A stretch of DNA of 64,000 nucleotides from an uncultured Lachnospiraceae bacterium (GTDB lineage: Bacteria > Bacillota > Clostridia > Lachnospirales > Lachnospiraceae), in assembly GCA_934292725.1 (NCBI GenBank), contig CAKQXY010000011.1, forward strand, positions 13,891-77,890, read 5' to 3'. The position numbers and the translations under genes are program-made. Below are positions 1-8,052 of the stretch, in pieces (position 1 is the stretch's first letter; the number at the start of each line of letters is the position of its first letter). The notes beneath the pieces are model-generated. The model searched no databases. It was not told where the DNA came from and saw nothing but the letters and a program-made list of their open reading frames with translations.

Positions 1-1602
1 ATCGTTCTTCAGCTTCCAATCGGCAAGGAAGATGATTTCAAGGGAATCATCGACCTGTTCGAGATGCAGGCATATATCTACAATGATGAGAAGGGTGATG
101 ATATCACCGTTTGCGATATCCCAGAGGATATGAAGGAGCAGGCAGAAGAGTATCATACCGAGCTGATCGAGAAGATCTGCGAGCTTGATGATGATCTGAT
201 GATGCAGTACCTTGAGGGCGAGGAGATCACTGTTGAGGATCTGAAGGCTGCTCTTCGTAAGGGCTGCTGCAATTGTACCGCTATTCCGGTATGCTGTGGT
301 AGTGCTTATCGTAACAAGGGTGTTCAGAAGCTTCTTGATGCTGTTGTAGAGTTCATGCCGTCTCCAATCGACATCCCACCGATTAAGGGTGTTGATATGG
401 AAGGAAATGAAGTTGTAAGACATTCTTCTGATGAAGAGCCATTTGCAGCTCTGGCATTCAAGATCATGGCTGACCCATTCGTTGGTAAGTTAGCATATTT
501 CAGAGTTTACTCTGGTACTTTAAACTCCGGTTCCTATGTATACAATGCTACAAAGGATAAGAAGGAGCGTGTAGGCCGTATCATGCAGATGCATGCTAAT
601 AAGCGTATGGAGCTTGATAAGGTTTACTCAGGAGATATCGCAGCAGCTGTTGGTTTCAAGATCACAACTACTGGTGATACAATCTGTGATGAGCAGCATC
701 CGGTAATCCTTGAGTCTATGGAGTTCCCGGAGCCAGTTATCGAGCTGGCTATCGAGCCAAAGACCAAGGCTGGACAGCAGAAGATGGGCGAGGCTCTCGC
801 AAAGCTGGCTGAGGAGGATCCGACCTTCCGTCAGCATACTGATCAGGAAACTGGACAGACCATCATCGCTGGTATGGGTGAGCTTCATCTGGAGATCATC
901 GTTGACCGTCTGCTTCGTGAGTTCAAGGTTGAGGCAAACGTTGGTGCACCTCAGGTTGCTTACAAGGAAGCAATCACTAAGGCTGTTGATGTAGATAGCA
1001 AGTATGCTAAGCAGTCTGGTGGTCGTGGACAGTACGGTCATTGTAAGGTACACTTCACACCAATGGATTACAACGGAGAAGAGCTGTTCCAGTTCAAGTC
1101 TTCTGTTGTTGGTGGTGCTATTCCGAAGGAATACATCCCGGCTGTTGGCGAAGGTATCGAAGAGGCTACTAAGAGCGGTATCCTTGGCGGTTACCCGGTT
1201 ATCGGTGTATGCGCTGATGTATACGACGGTTCTTATCATGAAGTCGATTCTTCTGAAATGGCATTCCACATTGCTGGTTCTATGGCATTCAAGGAAGCTA
1301 TGCAGAAGGCATCCCCAGTCCTTCTTGAGCCTATCATGAAGGTTGAGGTTACTATGCCTGAGGAATACATGGGCGACGTTATCGGTGATATCAACTCACG
1401 TCGTGGCCGTATCGAGGGTATGGATGACCTGGGCGGTGGAAAGATCGTTAGAGGTTATGTTCCGCTGGCTGAGATGTTCGGCTATTCCACAGACCTGCGT
1501 TCTAAGACTCAGGGTCGTGGTAACTACTCTATGTTCTTTGAGAAGTATGAGCCAGTTCCGAAGAATGTTCAGGAGAAGGTTCTGAGCGCAAAGAACAAGT
1601 AA
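1..1602 (+). CDS. fusA: Elongation factor G, 3' part
   Basis: This is the C-terminal 533 residues of translation elongation factor G, the GTPase that moves tRNA and mRNA through the ribosome after peptide bond formation. The frame is open from base 1, so the 5' end with the G1-G3 GTP-binding motifs lies outside the window. Visible parts are the rest of the G domain, domain II (around EEPFAALAFKIMADPFVG), domain III, domain IV (with SGGRGQYGH) and domain V (EPIMKVEVTMPEEYMGDVIGD, cut here to its key part EPIMKVEV). The gene ends with TAA followed by a second TAA. It precedes tuf, as in the str operon (rpsL-rpsG-fusA-tuf). Identification is certain; only the truncation by the window edge limits it. 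Confidence 0.98.
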   Translation: MVLQLPIGKEDDFKGIIDLFEMQAYIYNDEKGDDITVCDIPEDMKEQAEEYHTELIEKICELDDDLMMQYLEGEEITVEDLKAALRKGCCNCTAIPVCCGSAYRNKGVQKLLDAVVEFMPSPIDIPPIKGVDMEGNEVVRHSSDEEPFAALAFKIMADPFVGKLAYFRVYSGTLNSGSYVYNATKDKKERVGRIMQMHANKRMELDKVYSGDIAAAVGFKITTTGDTICDEQHPVILESMEFPEPVIELAIEPKTKAGQQKMGEALAKLAEEDPTFRQHTDQETGQTIIAGMGELHLEIIVDRLLREFKVEANVGAPQVAYKEAITKAVDVDSKYAKQSGGRGQYGHCKVHFTPMDYNGEELFQFKSSVVGGAIPKEYIPAVGEGIEEATKSGILGGYPVIGVCADVYDGSYHEVDSSEMAFHIAGSMAFKEAMQKASPVLLEPIMKVEVTMPEEYMGDVIGDINSRRGRIEGMDDLGGGKIVRGYVPLAEMFGYSTDLRSKTQGRGNYSMFFEKYEPVPKNVQEKVLSAKNK

Positions 1603-1619
1603 TAACTAGTAAATCATAA

Positions 1620-1644
1620 TGCTGTGCAGCTTGTCTGCACGGCA
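1620..1644 (+). other. Stem-loop after fusA
   Basis: TGCTGTGCAG (1620-1629) pairs with CTGCACGGCA (1635-1644) across a five-base loop, with one G-U pair. An A+T-rich stretch with five T residues follows about 12 bases later, which is too far for a textbook intrinsic terminator. It may be a weak terminator or an RNA-stabilising hairpin that partly separates fusA from tuf, consistent with tuf having its own promoter just downstream. Confidence 0.4.
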
Positions 1645-1682
1645 TATAATGATAAAATTTTTATTATTTCCTAAAATTAGAC

Positions 1683-1711
1683 TTGAAAAAGTTCTCATTA
1701 TGTAATATACT
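1683..1711 (+). promoter_or_regulatory. Promoter of tuf
   Basis: TTGAAA (1683-1688), a spacer of exactly 17 bases and TATACT (1706-1711) form a strong sigma-A-type promoter. It lies 69 bases upstream of the tuf start and gives a short leader. It implies tuf can be transcribed separately from the upstream str genes. Confidence 0.8.
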
Positions 1712-1779
1712 GAGAGCAGTGTCAGTCTAACACAAGACATTTATGCCCTCTGGGCAATATTTAAGGAGGAATTTCAATC

Positions 1780-2973
1780 ATGGCAAAGGCTAAATTTGAA
1801 AGAACGAAACCGCATTGTAACATTGGTACCATCGGACACGTTGACCATGGTAAGACTACTTTAACTGCTGCTATTACCAAGACTCTTCATGCAAGATATG
1901 GTACTGGCGAGGAAGTTGCTTTCGAGAACATCGATAAGGCTCCAGAAGAGAGAGAGAGAGGAATCACTATCTCTACCGCTCACGTTGAGTATGAGACTCC
2001 ACATCGTCACTACGCTCACGTTGACTGCCCAGGACATGCTGACTACGTTAAGAACATGATCACCGGTGCTGCACAGATGGATGGTGCTATCCTGGTTGTA
2101 GCTGCTACCGATGGTGTTATGGCTCAGACTAGAGAGCACATCCTTCTGTCCCGTCAGGTAGGCGTTCCGTACATCGTTGTATTCATGAACAAGTGTGATA
2201 TGGTAGACGATGAGGAGCTTCTTGAACTGGTTGAGATGGAGATCCGTGAGCTGTTAAACGAGTATGAGTTCCCGGGTGATGACATTCCGGTTATCAGAGG
2301 TTCAGCTCTGCAGGCTCTGAACGATCCGATGGGACCGTGGGGAGACAAGATCCTTGAGTTAATGGAAGCTGTTGATAGCTACGTTCCGGATCCGGTTCGT
2401 GATACTGATAAGCCATTCCTGATGCCAGTTGAGGACGTATTCTCTATTACTGGTCGTGGTACTGTTGCTACTGGTAGAGTAGAGAGAGGTACTCTGCATC
2501 TGAACGATTCCGTTGAGATCGTAGGTATCAAGGAAGAGAACAGAACCGTAGTTGTAACCGGTATCGAGATGTTCCGTAAGCTTCTGGATGAGGCTCAGGC
2601 TGGTGATAACATCGGTGCTCTGCTTCGTGGTGTTCAGAGAACTGATATCGAAAGAGGTCAGTGTCTGTGTAAGCCAGGTTCTGTAAAGTGCCACAAGAAG
2701 TTTACCGCTCAGGTATATGTTCTGACCAAGGATGAGGGTGGTCGTCATACTCCATTCTTCAACAACTACAGACCGCAGTTCTACTTCAGAACAACTGACG
2801 TTACTGGTGTTTGTGAGCTTCCGGCTGGTACCGAGATGTGTATGCCAGGTGATAACGTAGAGATGACCATCGAGCTGATTCATCCAGTAGCTATGGAGCA
2901 GGGTCTTCGTTTCGCTATCCGTGAGGGTGGACGTACCGTTGGTTCTGGTAGAGTAGTTTCTATCATCGAATAA
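1780..2973 (+). CDS. tuf: Elongation factor Tu
   Basis: This encodes EF-Tu, 397 residues, the usual length. The GTPase carries aminoacyl-tRNA to the ribosomal A site. Seen in order: G1 P-loop GHVDHGKTT (about residues 19-27), switch region RGITIS, G3 DCPGHADY, G4 NKCD and G5 GSAL, followed by beta-barrel domains 2 and 3 (FSITGRGTVATGRVERG, cut here as GRGTVATGRVERG). The start is fixed by AAGGAGGA at 1763-1770, nine bases ahead of ATG. It has its own promoter (1683-1711) and a strong terminator after the gene, so it forms the end of the str transcription unit. Codon use is highly biased, as expected for an abundant protein. Confidence 0.99.
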   Translation: MAKAKFERTKPHCNIGTIGHVDHGKTTLTAAITKTLHARYGTGEEVAFENIDKAPEERERGITISTAHVEYETPHRHYAHVDCPGHADYVKNMITGAAQMDGAILVVAATDGVMAQTREHILLSRQVGVPYIVVFMNKCDMVDDEELLELVEMEIRELLNEYEFPGDDIPVIRGSALQALNDPMGPWGDKILELMEAVDSYVPDPVRDTDKPFLMPVEDVFSITGRGTVATGRVERGTLHLNDSVEIVGIKEENRTVVVTGIEMFRKLLDEAQAGDNIGALLRGVQRTDIERGQCLCKPGSVKCHKKFTAQVYVLTKDEGGRHTPFFNNYRPQFYFRTTDVTGVCELPAGTEMCMPGDNVEMTIELIHPVAMEQGLRFAIREGGRTVGSGRVVSIIE

Positions 2974-3016
2974 TTTACGTTTGAGTAATTAAATAAGCGT
3001 GTGAAAACGCGTGAGA

Positions 3017-3058
3017 GACAGTCACTTGCAAGTAAGCTTGCAGTGGCTGTCTTTTTTT
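3017..3058 (+). terminator. Rho-independent terminator of tuf
   Basis: GACAGTCAC and GCAAG on the left arm pair with CTTGC and AGTGGCTGTC on the right arm (3017-3051), with one bulged base and G-U pairs, followed by seven T residues. It closes the str operon and separates it from the sugar transport locus. Confidence 0.9.
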
Positions 3059-3154
3059 ATATCCTTTGGTCTAAATCATGCTGATATGCAAAAGAAATAG
3101 CAATAAAATATTGTGGCTTTTTACCACACTAAACTGCTGAATAAAAAATCAGAA

Positions 3155-3335
3155 TTGAACTAATATAGAAGAACTGTATAGAATGAATTTCTAATACCCT
3201 GCAAAATCAAACAAAGTGACTACTGTAATCACGAAACTAATATTTGGAAAGTATTAAAAAATAATAAAATTCACAAAATTTCAATGGTTCATATAAAAAT
3301 TTTCTATATGATTATGCGCTTGTGAATAATATAAT
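3155..3335 (+). promoter_or_regulatory. Control region of the mgl operon
   Basis: The 320-base gap between the tuf terminator and mglB has no gene but several signals. A candidate upstream promoter is TTGAAC (3155-3160), 18 bases, TAGAAT (3179-3184). A second -10, TATAAT at 3330-3335, lies 43 bases before mglB and lacks a good -35 at the right distance. Just upstream are two dyads: GTGACTACTGTAATCAC (3216-3232, one mismatched pair) and TCATATA/TATATGA (3289-3295 and 3305-3311), the second overlapping the place of the -35. A consensus -10 with a poor -35 and adjacent dyads is what an activator-dependent promoter would look like. The AraC-type response regulator at 8053-9657 is the obvious candidate activator (inference). 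Confidence 0.5.
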
Positions 3336-3378
3336 AAGGACAGTTAATAAAGCACATACTTCAAAGGAGGAGTAAATC

Positions 3379-4641
3379 ATGAAAAAGAGCAGAATCTTTC
3401 CATTACTTGTAGGAGCAGCACTTTCCACTTCGTTGGTAGCCTGCAGTTCAGGATCGGGATCAGGAAACAAGACAAGTGTTGACAATAGCAAGAAGCCATT
3501 AGTATGGTTCAACCGTCAGCCATCTAACAGTTCTACAGGAGAGCTTGACAAGGATGCTTTGAACTTTAACGATAAGACATATTATGTTGGTTTCGATGCA
3601 AATCAGGGTGCTGAACTTCAGGGACAGATGGTACTTGATTATATTAAGGAAAATGCAGCATCTATGGACCGTAACGGTGATGGCGTAATCGGTTATATTT
3701 TAGCAATTGGTGATATCGGACATAACGATTCCATCGCACGTACACGTGGTGTTCGTTCCGCACTTGGAACTGGTGTTGAGACTGATGGAGTAGTTGATGC
3801 ATCTCCTATCGGAACAAATGCAGATGGTTCTTCAAAGATCGTTCAGGATGCTACTATTGAGGTAGATGGAAAAGAATATACTATCCGTGAGCTGGCAGCA
3901 CAGGAAATGAAGAACTCCGCAGGTGCTACATGGGATGCAGCTACTGCTGGTAACGCAATCGGTACTTGGGCAGCATCTTTTGGTGATGAGATTGATGTTG
4001 TCGTATCTAACAACGATGGTATGGGAATGTCTATGTTCAATGCATGGGCAAAAGAAAACGAAGTACCTACATTTGGTTATGATGCAAACAGTGACGCAGT
4101 TGCAGCGATTGCAGAAGGCTACGGCGGAACAATTTCCCAGCATGCAGACGTTCAGGCTTATCTGACACTGAGAGTTTTGAGAAATGCACTTGACGGTGTA
4201 GATATTGATACTGGTATTGGTACTGCAGATGCAGCAGGCAACAAGCTGGAAGAAGGCGTTGATTACAGATATAGTGCAGATGAGAGATCCTACTATGCAT
4301 TAAATATTGCGATCACAGCAGATAACTATAAGGATTTCACCGATTCTACCAAGGTATACAGCAAGGTTTCAAATCAGCTGGATGCTTCTAAGAGCCCGGA
4401 GAAGAAGGTATGGTTGAATATCTATAATGCTTCTGATAACTTCTTAAGCTCAACTTATCAGCCGCTTCTTCAGAACTATGATGATCTGCTGAACTTAAAG
4501 GTTGAATACATTGGCGGTGATGGTCAGACAGAGTCTAACATTACAAACCGTCTTGGTAATCCAGGCGAATATGATGCATTCGCAATCAATATGGTTAAGA
4601 CAGACAATGCAGCATCTTATACATCTCTCCTTAAGCAGTAA
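3379..4641 (+). CDS. mglB: Galactose/glucose-binding lipoprotein, circularly permuted
   Basis: This is the extracellular sugar-binding protein of the Mgl ABC transporter, 420 residues. It has a lipoprotein signal peptide with lipobox LVAC, lipid-anchored Cys at residue 22. The order of the fold is rotated relative to normal MglB. The mature chain starts with the strand normally near residue 90 (PLVWFNRQP), runs through the calcium loop DRNGDGVIG, GHNDS-x-x-R, the aromatic TWDAAT, NNDGM and GYDANSD. It ends with the segment that normally begins the protein (KVWLNIYNASDNFLSS ... YDAFAINMVKTDNAAS). Sugar-contact positions known from MglB (Asn in FNR, His/Asp/Arg, Trp, Asn, Asp, and the DNF pair) are all present, so the pocket can be rebuilt. 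Start fixed by AAAGGAGG upstream. The unpermuted paralogue lies at 12498-13526. Confidence 0.9.
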   Translation: MKKSRIFPLLVGAALSTSLVACSSGSGSGNKTSVDNSKKPLVWFNRQPSNSSTGELDKDALNFNDKTYYVGFDANQGAELQGQMVLDYIKENAASMDRNGDGVIGYILAIGDIGHNDSIARTRGVRSALGTGVETDGVVDASPIGTNADGSSKIVQDATIEVDGKEYTIRELAAQEMKNSAGATWDAATAGNAIGTWAASFGDEIDVVVSNNDGMGMSMFNAWAKENEVPTFGYDANSDAVAAIAEGYGGTISQHADVQAYLTLRVLRNALDGVDIDTGIGTADAAGNKLEEGVDYRYSADERSYYALNIAITADNYKDFTDSTKVYSKVSNQLDASKSPEKKVWLNIYNASDNFLSSTYQPLLQNYDDLLNLKVEYIGGDGQTESNITNRLGNPGEYDAFAINMVKTDNAASYTSLLKQ

Positions 4642-4672
4642 TTGATAGAGATTTTTTGCTAGCAAAAGGTCC

Positions 4673-4704
4673 GAGGGTGTTAGAACTTCTGACACCCTCT
4701 TTTT
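4673..4704 (+). terminator. Intercistronic attenuating terminator, mglB-mglA
   Basis: GAGGGTGT (4673-4680) pairs with ACACCCTC (4692-4699), followed by five T residues. It sits between the binding protein and the ATPase genes. Partial termination here would yield more binding protein than membrane components, a common arrangement in ABC sugar operons (inference). Confidence 0.75.
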
Positions 4705-4721
4705 CTGAAAGGAGTAAGGAT

Positions 4722-6230
4722 ATGGCAGAAGGTAAGAAAGATATCGTCTTGTCGATCCGTGGCATGAGCAAATCATTCGGAAGAAACAAGGTTCTAAAGC
4801 ATATCGACATGGATGTGCCGAGAGGCTCAATCATGGGTCTGATGGGTGAAAATGGTGCTGGTAAATCGACAATGATGAAATGTCTTTTTGGTACGTATCA
4901 AAAAGATGAAGGAACAATAATTTTAGACGGGAAAGAGATTAGCTTTACAGGTCCAAAGGATGCTTTGGAAAATGGTGTGGCAATGGTTCATCAGGAGTTG
5001 AATCAGTGTCTGGAAAGAAACGTAATTGACAATCTGTTCCTGGGTCGTTACCCAAAAACATCCCTCGGAGTAATTGATGAGGGAAGAATGAAAAAAGAGG
5101 CTTCTGATTTATTCCGTAAGCTTGGCATTACGGTAGATCTTTCACAGCCGATGAAAAAAATGTCTGTTTCAAAGAGACAGATGTGTGAAATTGCAAAGGC
5201 AATTTCCTATAATTCAAAGGTGATTGTTTTGGATGAGCCAACCTCCTCTCTGACAGCACCGGAAGTAGAAAAATTATTTAAGATGATGAGACAGCTTCGT
5301 GAACAGGGAATTTCACTTATCTATATCTCTCATAAGATGGATGAGATCTTTGAGATCTGTGACCAGGTTTCTGTTCTTCGAGATGGTGCTCTTGTAATGA
5401 CTAAAAACTGTAGTGATACCAATATGAATGAATTGATTTCTGCTATGGTAGGAAGATCACTAGATAATCGTTTCCCGCCTGTTGATAATACACCGGGTGA
5501 TGTGATTTTAAGAGTAGAGCATTTATCTACGAAATATGCACCGAAGCTTCAAGATATAACCTTTGATGTAAAAAAGGGAGAGATATTTGGTTTATATGGT
5601 CTGGTTGGTGCAGGTCGTACAGAGCTTCTTGAGACAATATTTGGTATTCGTACAAGAGCAGCCGGACGTGTCTACTATGATGATAAGCTTATGAATTTCC
5701 ACTCATCAAAAGATGCAATGGATCATGGATTTGCGTTAATTACTGAGGAACGTAAAGCTGATGGATTATTCTTAAAAGCAGATATCACTTTTAATACAAC
5801 AATTGCTAATATGAATCAGTATAAATCTGGAATTGCATTATCTAAGGATGAAATGGTAAGAGCAACTGCAGAAGAAATTCGTATTATGCATACAAAGTGC
5901 ATGGGACCAGATGATATGATTGCAAATCTTTCTGGTGGAAATCAGCAGAAGGCAATTTTTGGAAGATGGCTGGAGCGTTCGCCAAAGATTTTCATGATGG
6001 ACGATCCAACACGAGGCATTGATGTTGGTGCTAAGTACGAAATTTATGAACTGATTATTGATATGGCTAAGCAGGGAAAGACAATCATTGTTGTTTCATC
6101 TGAGATGCCGGAGATTCTTGGAATTACAAACCGAATCGGTGTAATGTCAAACGGTCATCTGGCAGGAATTGTAAACACCAAGGAAACAAATCAGGAAGAA
6201 CTGCTTAGACTTAGTGCAAAGTATTTGTAA
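4722..6230 (+). CDS. mglA: Galactoside ABC transporter, ATP-binding protein
   Basis: This is a 502-residue double-domain sugar ABC ATPase of the MglA/RbsA type, which powers import through MglC. The first ABC domain has Walker A GENGAGKST near residue 39, an unusual signature region KMSVSKRQ and Walker B VIVLDEPTS. The second domain has the degenerate Walker A GLVGAGRTE, signature LSGGNQQK and FMMDDPTRGIDVG, all typical of this family. The frame is open further upstream, but AAAGGAG at 4708-4714 selects the ATG at 4722. It follows mglB across an attenuator and is 20 bases from mglC. Sugar specificity is inferred from the neighbouring MglB. Confidence 0.95.
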   Translation: MAEGKKDIVLSIRGMSKSFGRNKVLKHIDMDVPRGSIMGLMGENGAGKSTMMKCLFGTYQKDEGTIILDGKEISFTGPKDALENGVAMVHQELNQCLERNVIDNLFLGRYPKTSLGVIDEGRMKKEASDLFRKLGITVDLSQPMKKMSVSKRQMCEIAKAISYNSKVIVLDEPTSSLTAPEVEKLFKMMRQLREQGISLIYISHKMDEIFEICDQVSVLRDGALVMTKNCSDTNMNELISAMVGRSLDNRFPPVDNTPGDVILRVEHLSTKYAPKLQDITFDVKKGEIFGLYGLVGAGRTELLETIFGIRTRAAGRVYYDDKLMNFHSSKDAMDHGFALITEERKADGLFLKADITFNTTIANMNQYKSGIALSKDEMVRATAEEIRIMHTKCMGPDDMIANLSGGNQQKAIFGRWLERSPKIFMMDDPTRGIDVGAKYEIYELIIDMAKQGKTIIVVSSEMPEILGITNRIGVMSNGHLAGIVNTKETNQEELLRLSAKYL

Positions 6231-6250
6231 TAGAGAGGAGTACGAGAGCT

Positions 6251-7903
6251 ATGGCAAATGATATGAGATATCTTTCGGAAGAAGAGGAAGCAAAGCTTTT
6301 AAAGCCGATTGATGAATATGTTGGTAAAATACAGGCACAGATAGATGCACTGCGTGTAGATGGTTCTGATCAGGTGCAGGCATTAAAGACACATATCTCT
6401 TTGACAAAGGAAGATAAGAATTATACAAAAGAGGAGCAGAATGAGATTATCCGAAAGGATCAGGCGCTTCTTGTAAAGGCAAGAGAGGTAGAAAATGCAA
6501 ATAAAGATAAAGTTTCCAAGCTGATTGCAGATGCAGAATCTTATCTGAAGACTCATTTTAAGAAAGATTATTACGATAAGGTTGCAGCAAGCTGTGCAGC
6601 TCAAAAGGAAGCTGAGAATGCAGAATATGCAAAAGTTCGTGAGAAGCTGAAAGCAGAGCATGAGCGCACAATTTCCGGAATGACAGACAAGCAGGAGCTT
6701 AAGGACGAGAAGTATGTATATAAGAATCGTCTGTATGATGCACAGATGGTGCATGAGTCAAAGCTTCAGGAAATCAAGGACAGAAAGCATGAGGCATTTG
6801 TGCATCAGTATCATCTGATTGATTTGCTTCGTATGTCAAAGTTTACTTATGGACAGAAGAAGCTGCAGAAACTGGAAAATTATAAATATACATTTAACAC
6901 TCCGCAGTTTCTTTACAAAAACGGACTTTATATTGTAATTATCCTGATTTTTATCGCACTTTGCTTTATCACTCCAGTTGTAAAGGATACGCAGCTTCTG
7001 ACAACAGCTAATATTTTGAATATTCTTCAGCAGGCATCACCTCGTATCTTCCTTGCTCTTGGTGTAGCAGGATTGATTCTGTTAACTGGTACTGATCTTT
7101 CTGTAGGCCGAATGGTTGGTATGGGTATGGTAACAGCAACCATTATTATGCACAACGGTATTAATACAGGCGGCGTATTTGGCCATATCTTTGACTTCAC
7201 CGGAATCCCGGCACCAGCTCGTGCAATATTAGCACTGCTTGTATGTGTGATTCTGACAACTGGATTTGCATCAATCGCAGGTTTCTTTATGGCGAGATTT
7301 AAGATGCATCCATTTATCTCTACCATGGCAAACATGCTTATTATCTTTGGTCTTGTAACATATGCAACAAAGGGTGTATCCTTTGGTGCAATTGATTCTT
7401 CCATCCCGGCAATGTTTATTCCAAGAATTGGAAATTTCCCAACCATCATTCTGTGGGCAGTTGTTGCAGTAGCAGTTGTATGGTTCATCTGGAATAAGAC
7501 AACGTTTGGTAAGAATCTGTATGCAGTTGGCGGCAATCCAGAGGCAGCAGCTGTATCTGGTATTTCTGTATTTGCAGTAACAATGGGCGCATTCGTTCTT
7601 GCAGGTATCCTGTATGGATTTGGTGCTTGGCTGGAATGTAATCGTATGATCGGTTCCGGTAGTGCAGCTTATGGACAAGGATGGGATATGGATGCCATCG
7701 CTGCCTGCGTTGTTGGTGGTGTATCCTTTACTGGTGGTATTGGTAAGATCTCTGGTGTTGTAACTGGTGTATTGATCTTTACTGCACTGACTTATTCTCT
7801 TACTATTCTTGGTATCGATACAAACCTTCAGTTTATCTTCGAAGGTATTATCATTCTCGTAGCAGTTACACTTGACTGCCTCAAGTACGTAAAGAAGAAG
7901 TAA
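6251..7903 (+). CDS. mglC: Galactoside ABC transporter permease with N-terminal extension
   Basis: This is the membrane permease of the Mgl importer, 550 residues, against about 335 for ordinary MglC. Residues 1 to about 215 are a charged Lys/Glu/Gln-rich, helix-forming cytoplasmic region that looks coiled-coil. The permease proper starts with a membrane segment near residues 226-245 (LYIVIILIFIALCFIT) and continues through the family's usual hydrophobic segments, including LLTGTDLSVGRMVG and GGNPEAAAVSGI. Start ATG at 6251 follows GAGAGGAG. It is the last gene of the transport operon and is closed by a terminator. The extension is discussed as a finding. The function of the core is secure; the role of the extension is unknown. 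Confidence 0.92.
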   Translation: MANDMRYLSEEEEAKLLKPIDEYVGKIQAQIDALRVDGSDQVQALKTHISLTKEDKNYTKEEQNEIIRKDQALLVKAREVENANKDKVSKLIADAESYLKTHFKKDYYDKVAASCAAQKEAENAEYAKVREKLKAEHERTISGMTDKQELKDEKYVYKNRLYDAQMVHESKLQEIKDRKHEAFVHQYHLIDLLRMSKFTYGQKKLQKLENYKYTFNTPQFLYKNGLYIVIILIFIALCFITPVVKDTQLLTTANILNILQQASPRIFLALGVAGLILLTGTDLSVGRMVGMGMVTATIIMHNGINTGGVFGHIFDFTGIPAPARAILALLVCVILTTGFASIAGFFMARFKMHPFISTMANMLIIFGLVTYATKGVSFGAIDSSIPAMFIPRIGNFPTIILWAVVAVAVVWFIWNKTTFGKNLYAVGGNPEAAAVSGISVFAVTMGAFVLAGILYGFGAWLECNRMIGSGSAAYGQGWDMDAIAACVVGGVSFTGGIGKISGVVTGVLIFTALTYSLTILGIDTNLQFIFEGIIILVAVTLDCLKYVKKK

Positions 7904-7937
7904 TGCACAAAAATGTATAAGAAAATAAGATTACTAG

Positions 7938-8010
7938 TGGAAAATTAGTAAAAAAAGAGTATAATGAAGATGGCACGAATCTATTTATAAAGAATTTCGT
8001 GCCATTTTTT
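7938..8010 (+). terminator. Terminator after mglC, with possible promoter just upstream
   Basis: TGGCACGAA (7971-7979) pairs with TTCGTGCCA (7996-8004), followed by TTTTTT: a clear intrinsic terminator for the mgl operon. Immediately before it is TATAAT (7960-7965) with a poor -35 (TGGAAA at 7938-7943, 16-base spacer). If used, that promoter would place the hairpin at the very 5' end of the transcript for the response regulator gene. Confidence 0.8.
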
Positions 8011-8052
8011 GTAAATGCAGAAAGATTTCTTAGCAAACATGGAGGAATATAG

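Noticed and set aside
628..1269. Long minus-strand open frame within fusA
   Set aside because: It is an antisense shadow of a codon-biased essential gene with no ribosome binding site or recognisable protein features. The same holds for other opposite-strand frames within tuf, mglC, rpsC and pglX.
3379..4641. mglB as a truncated gene missing its first domain half
   Set aside because: The apparently missing N-terminal strands are present at the C-terminus in recognisable form, and signal peptide, start and stop are all intact. Permutation explains it better than truncation.
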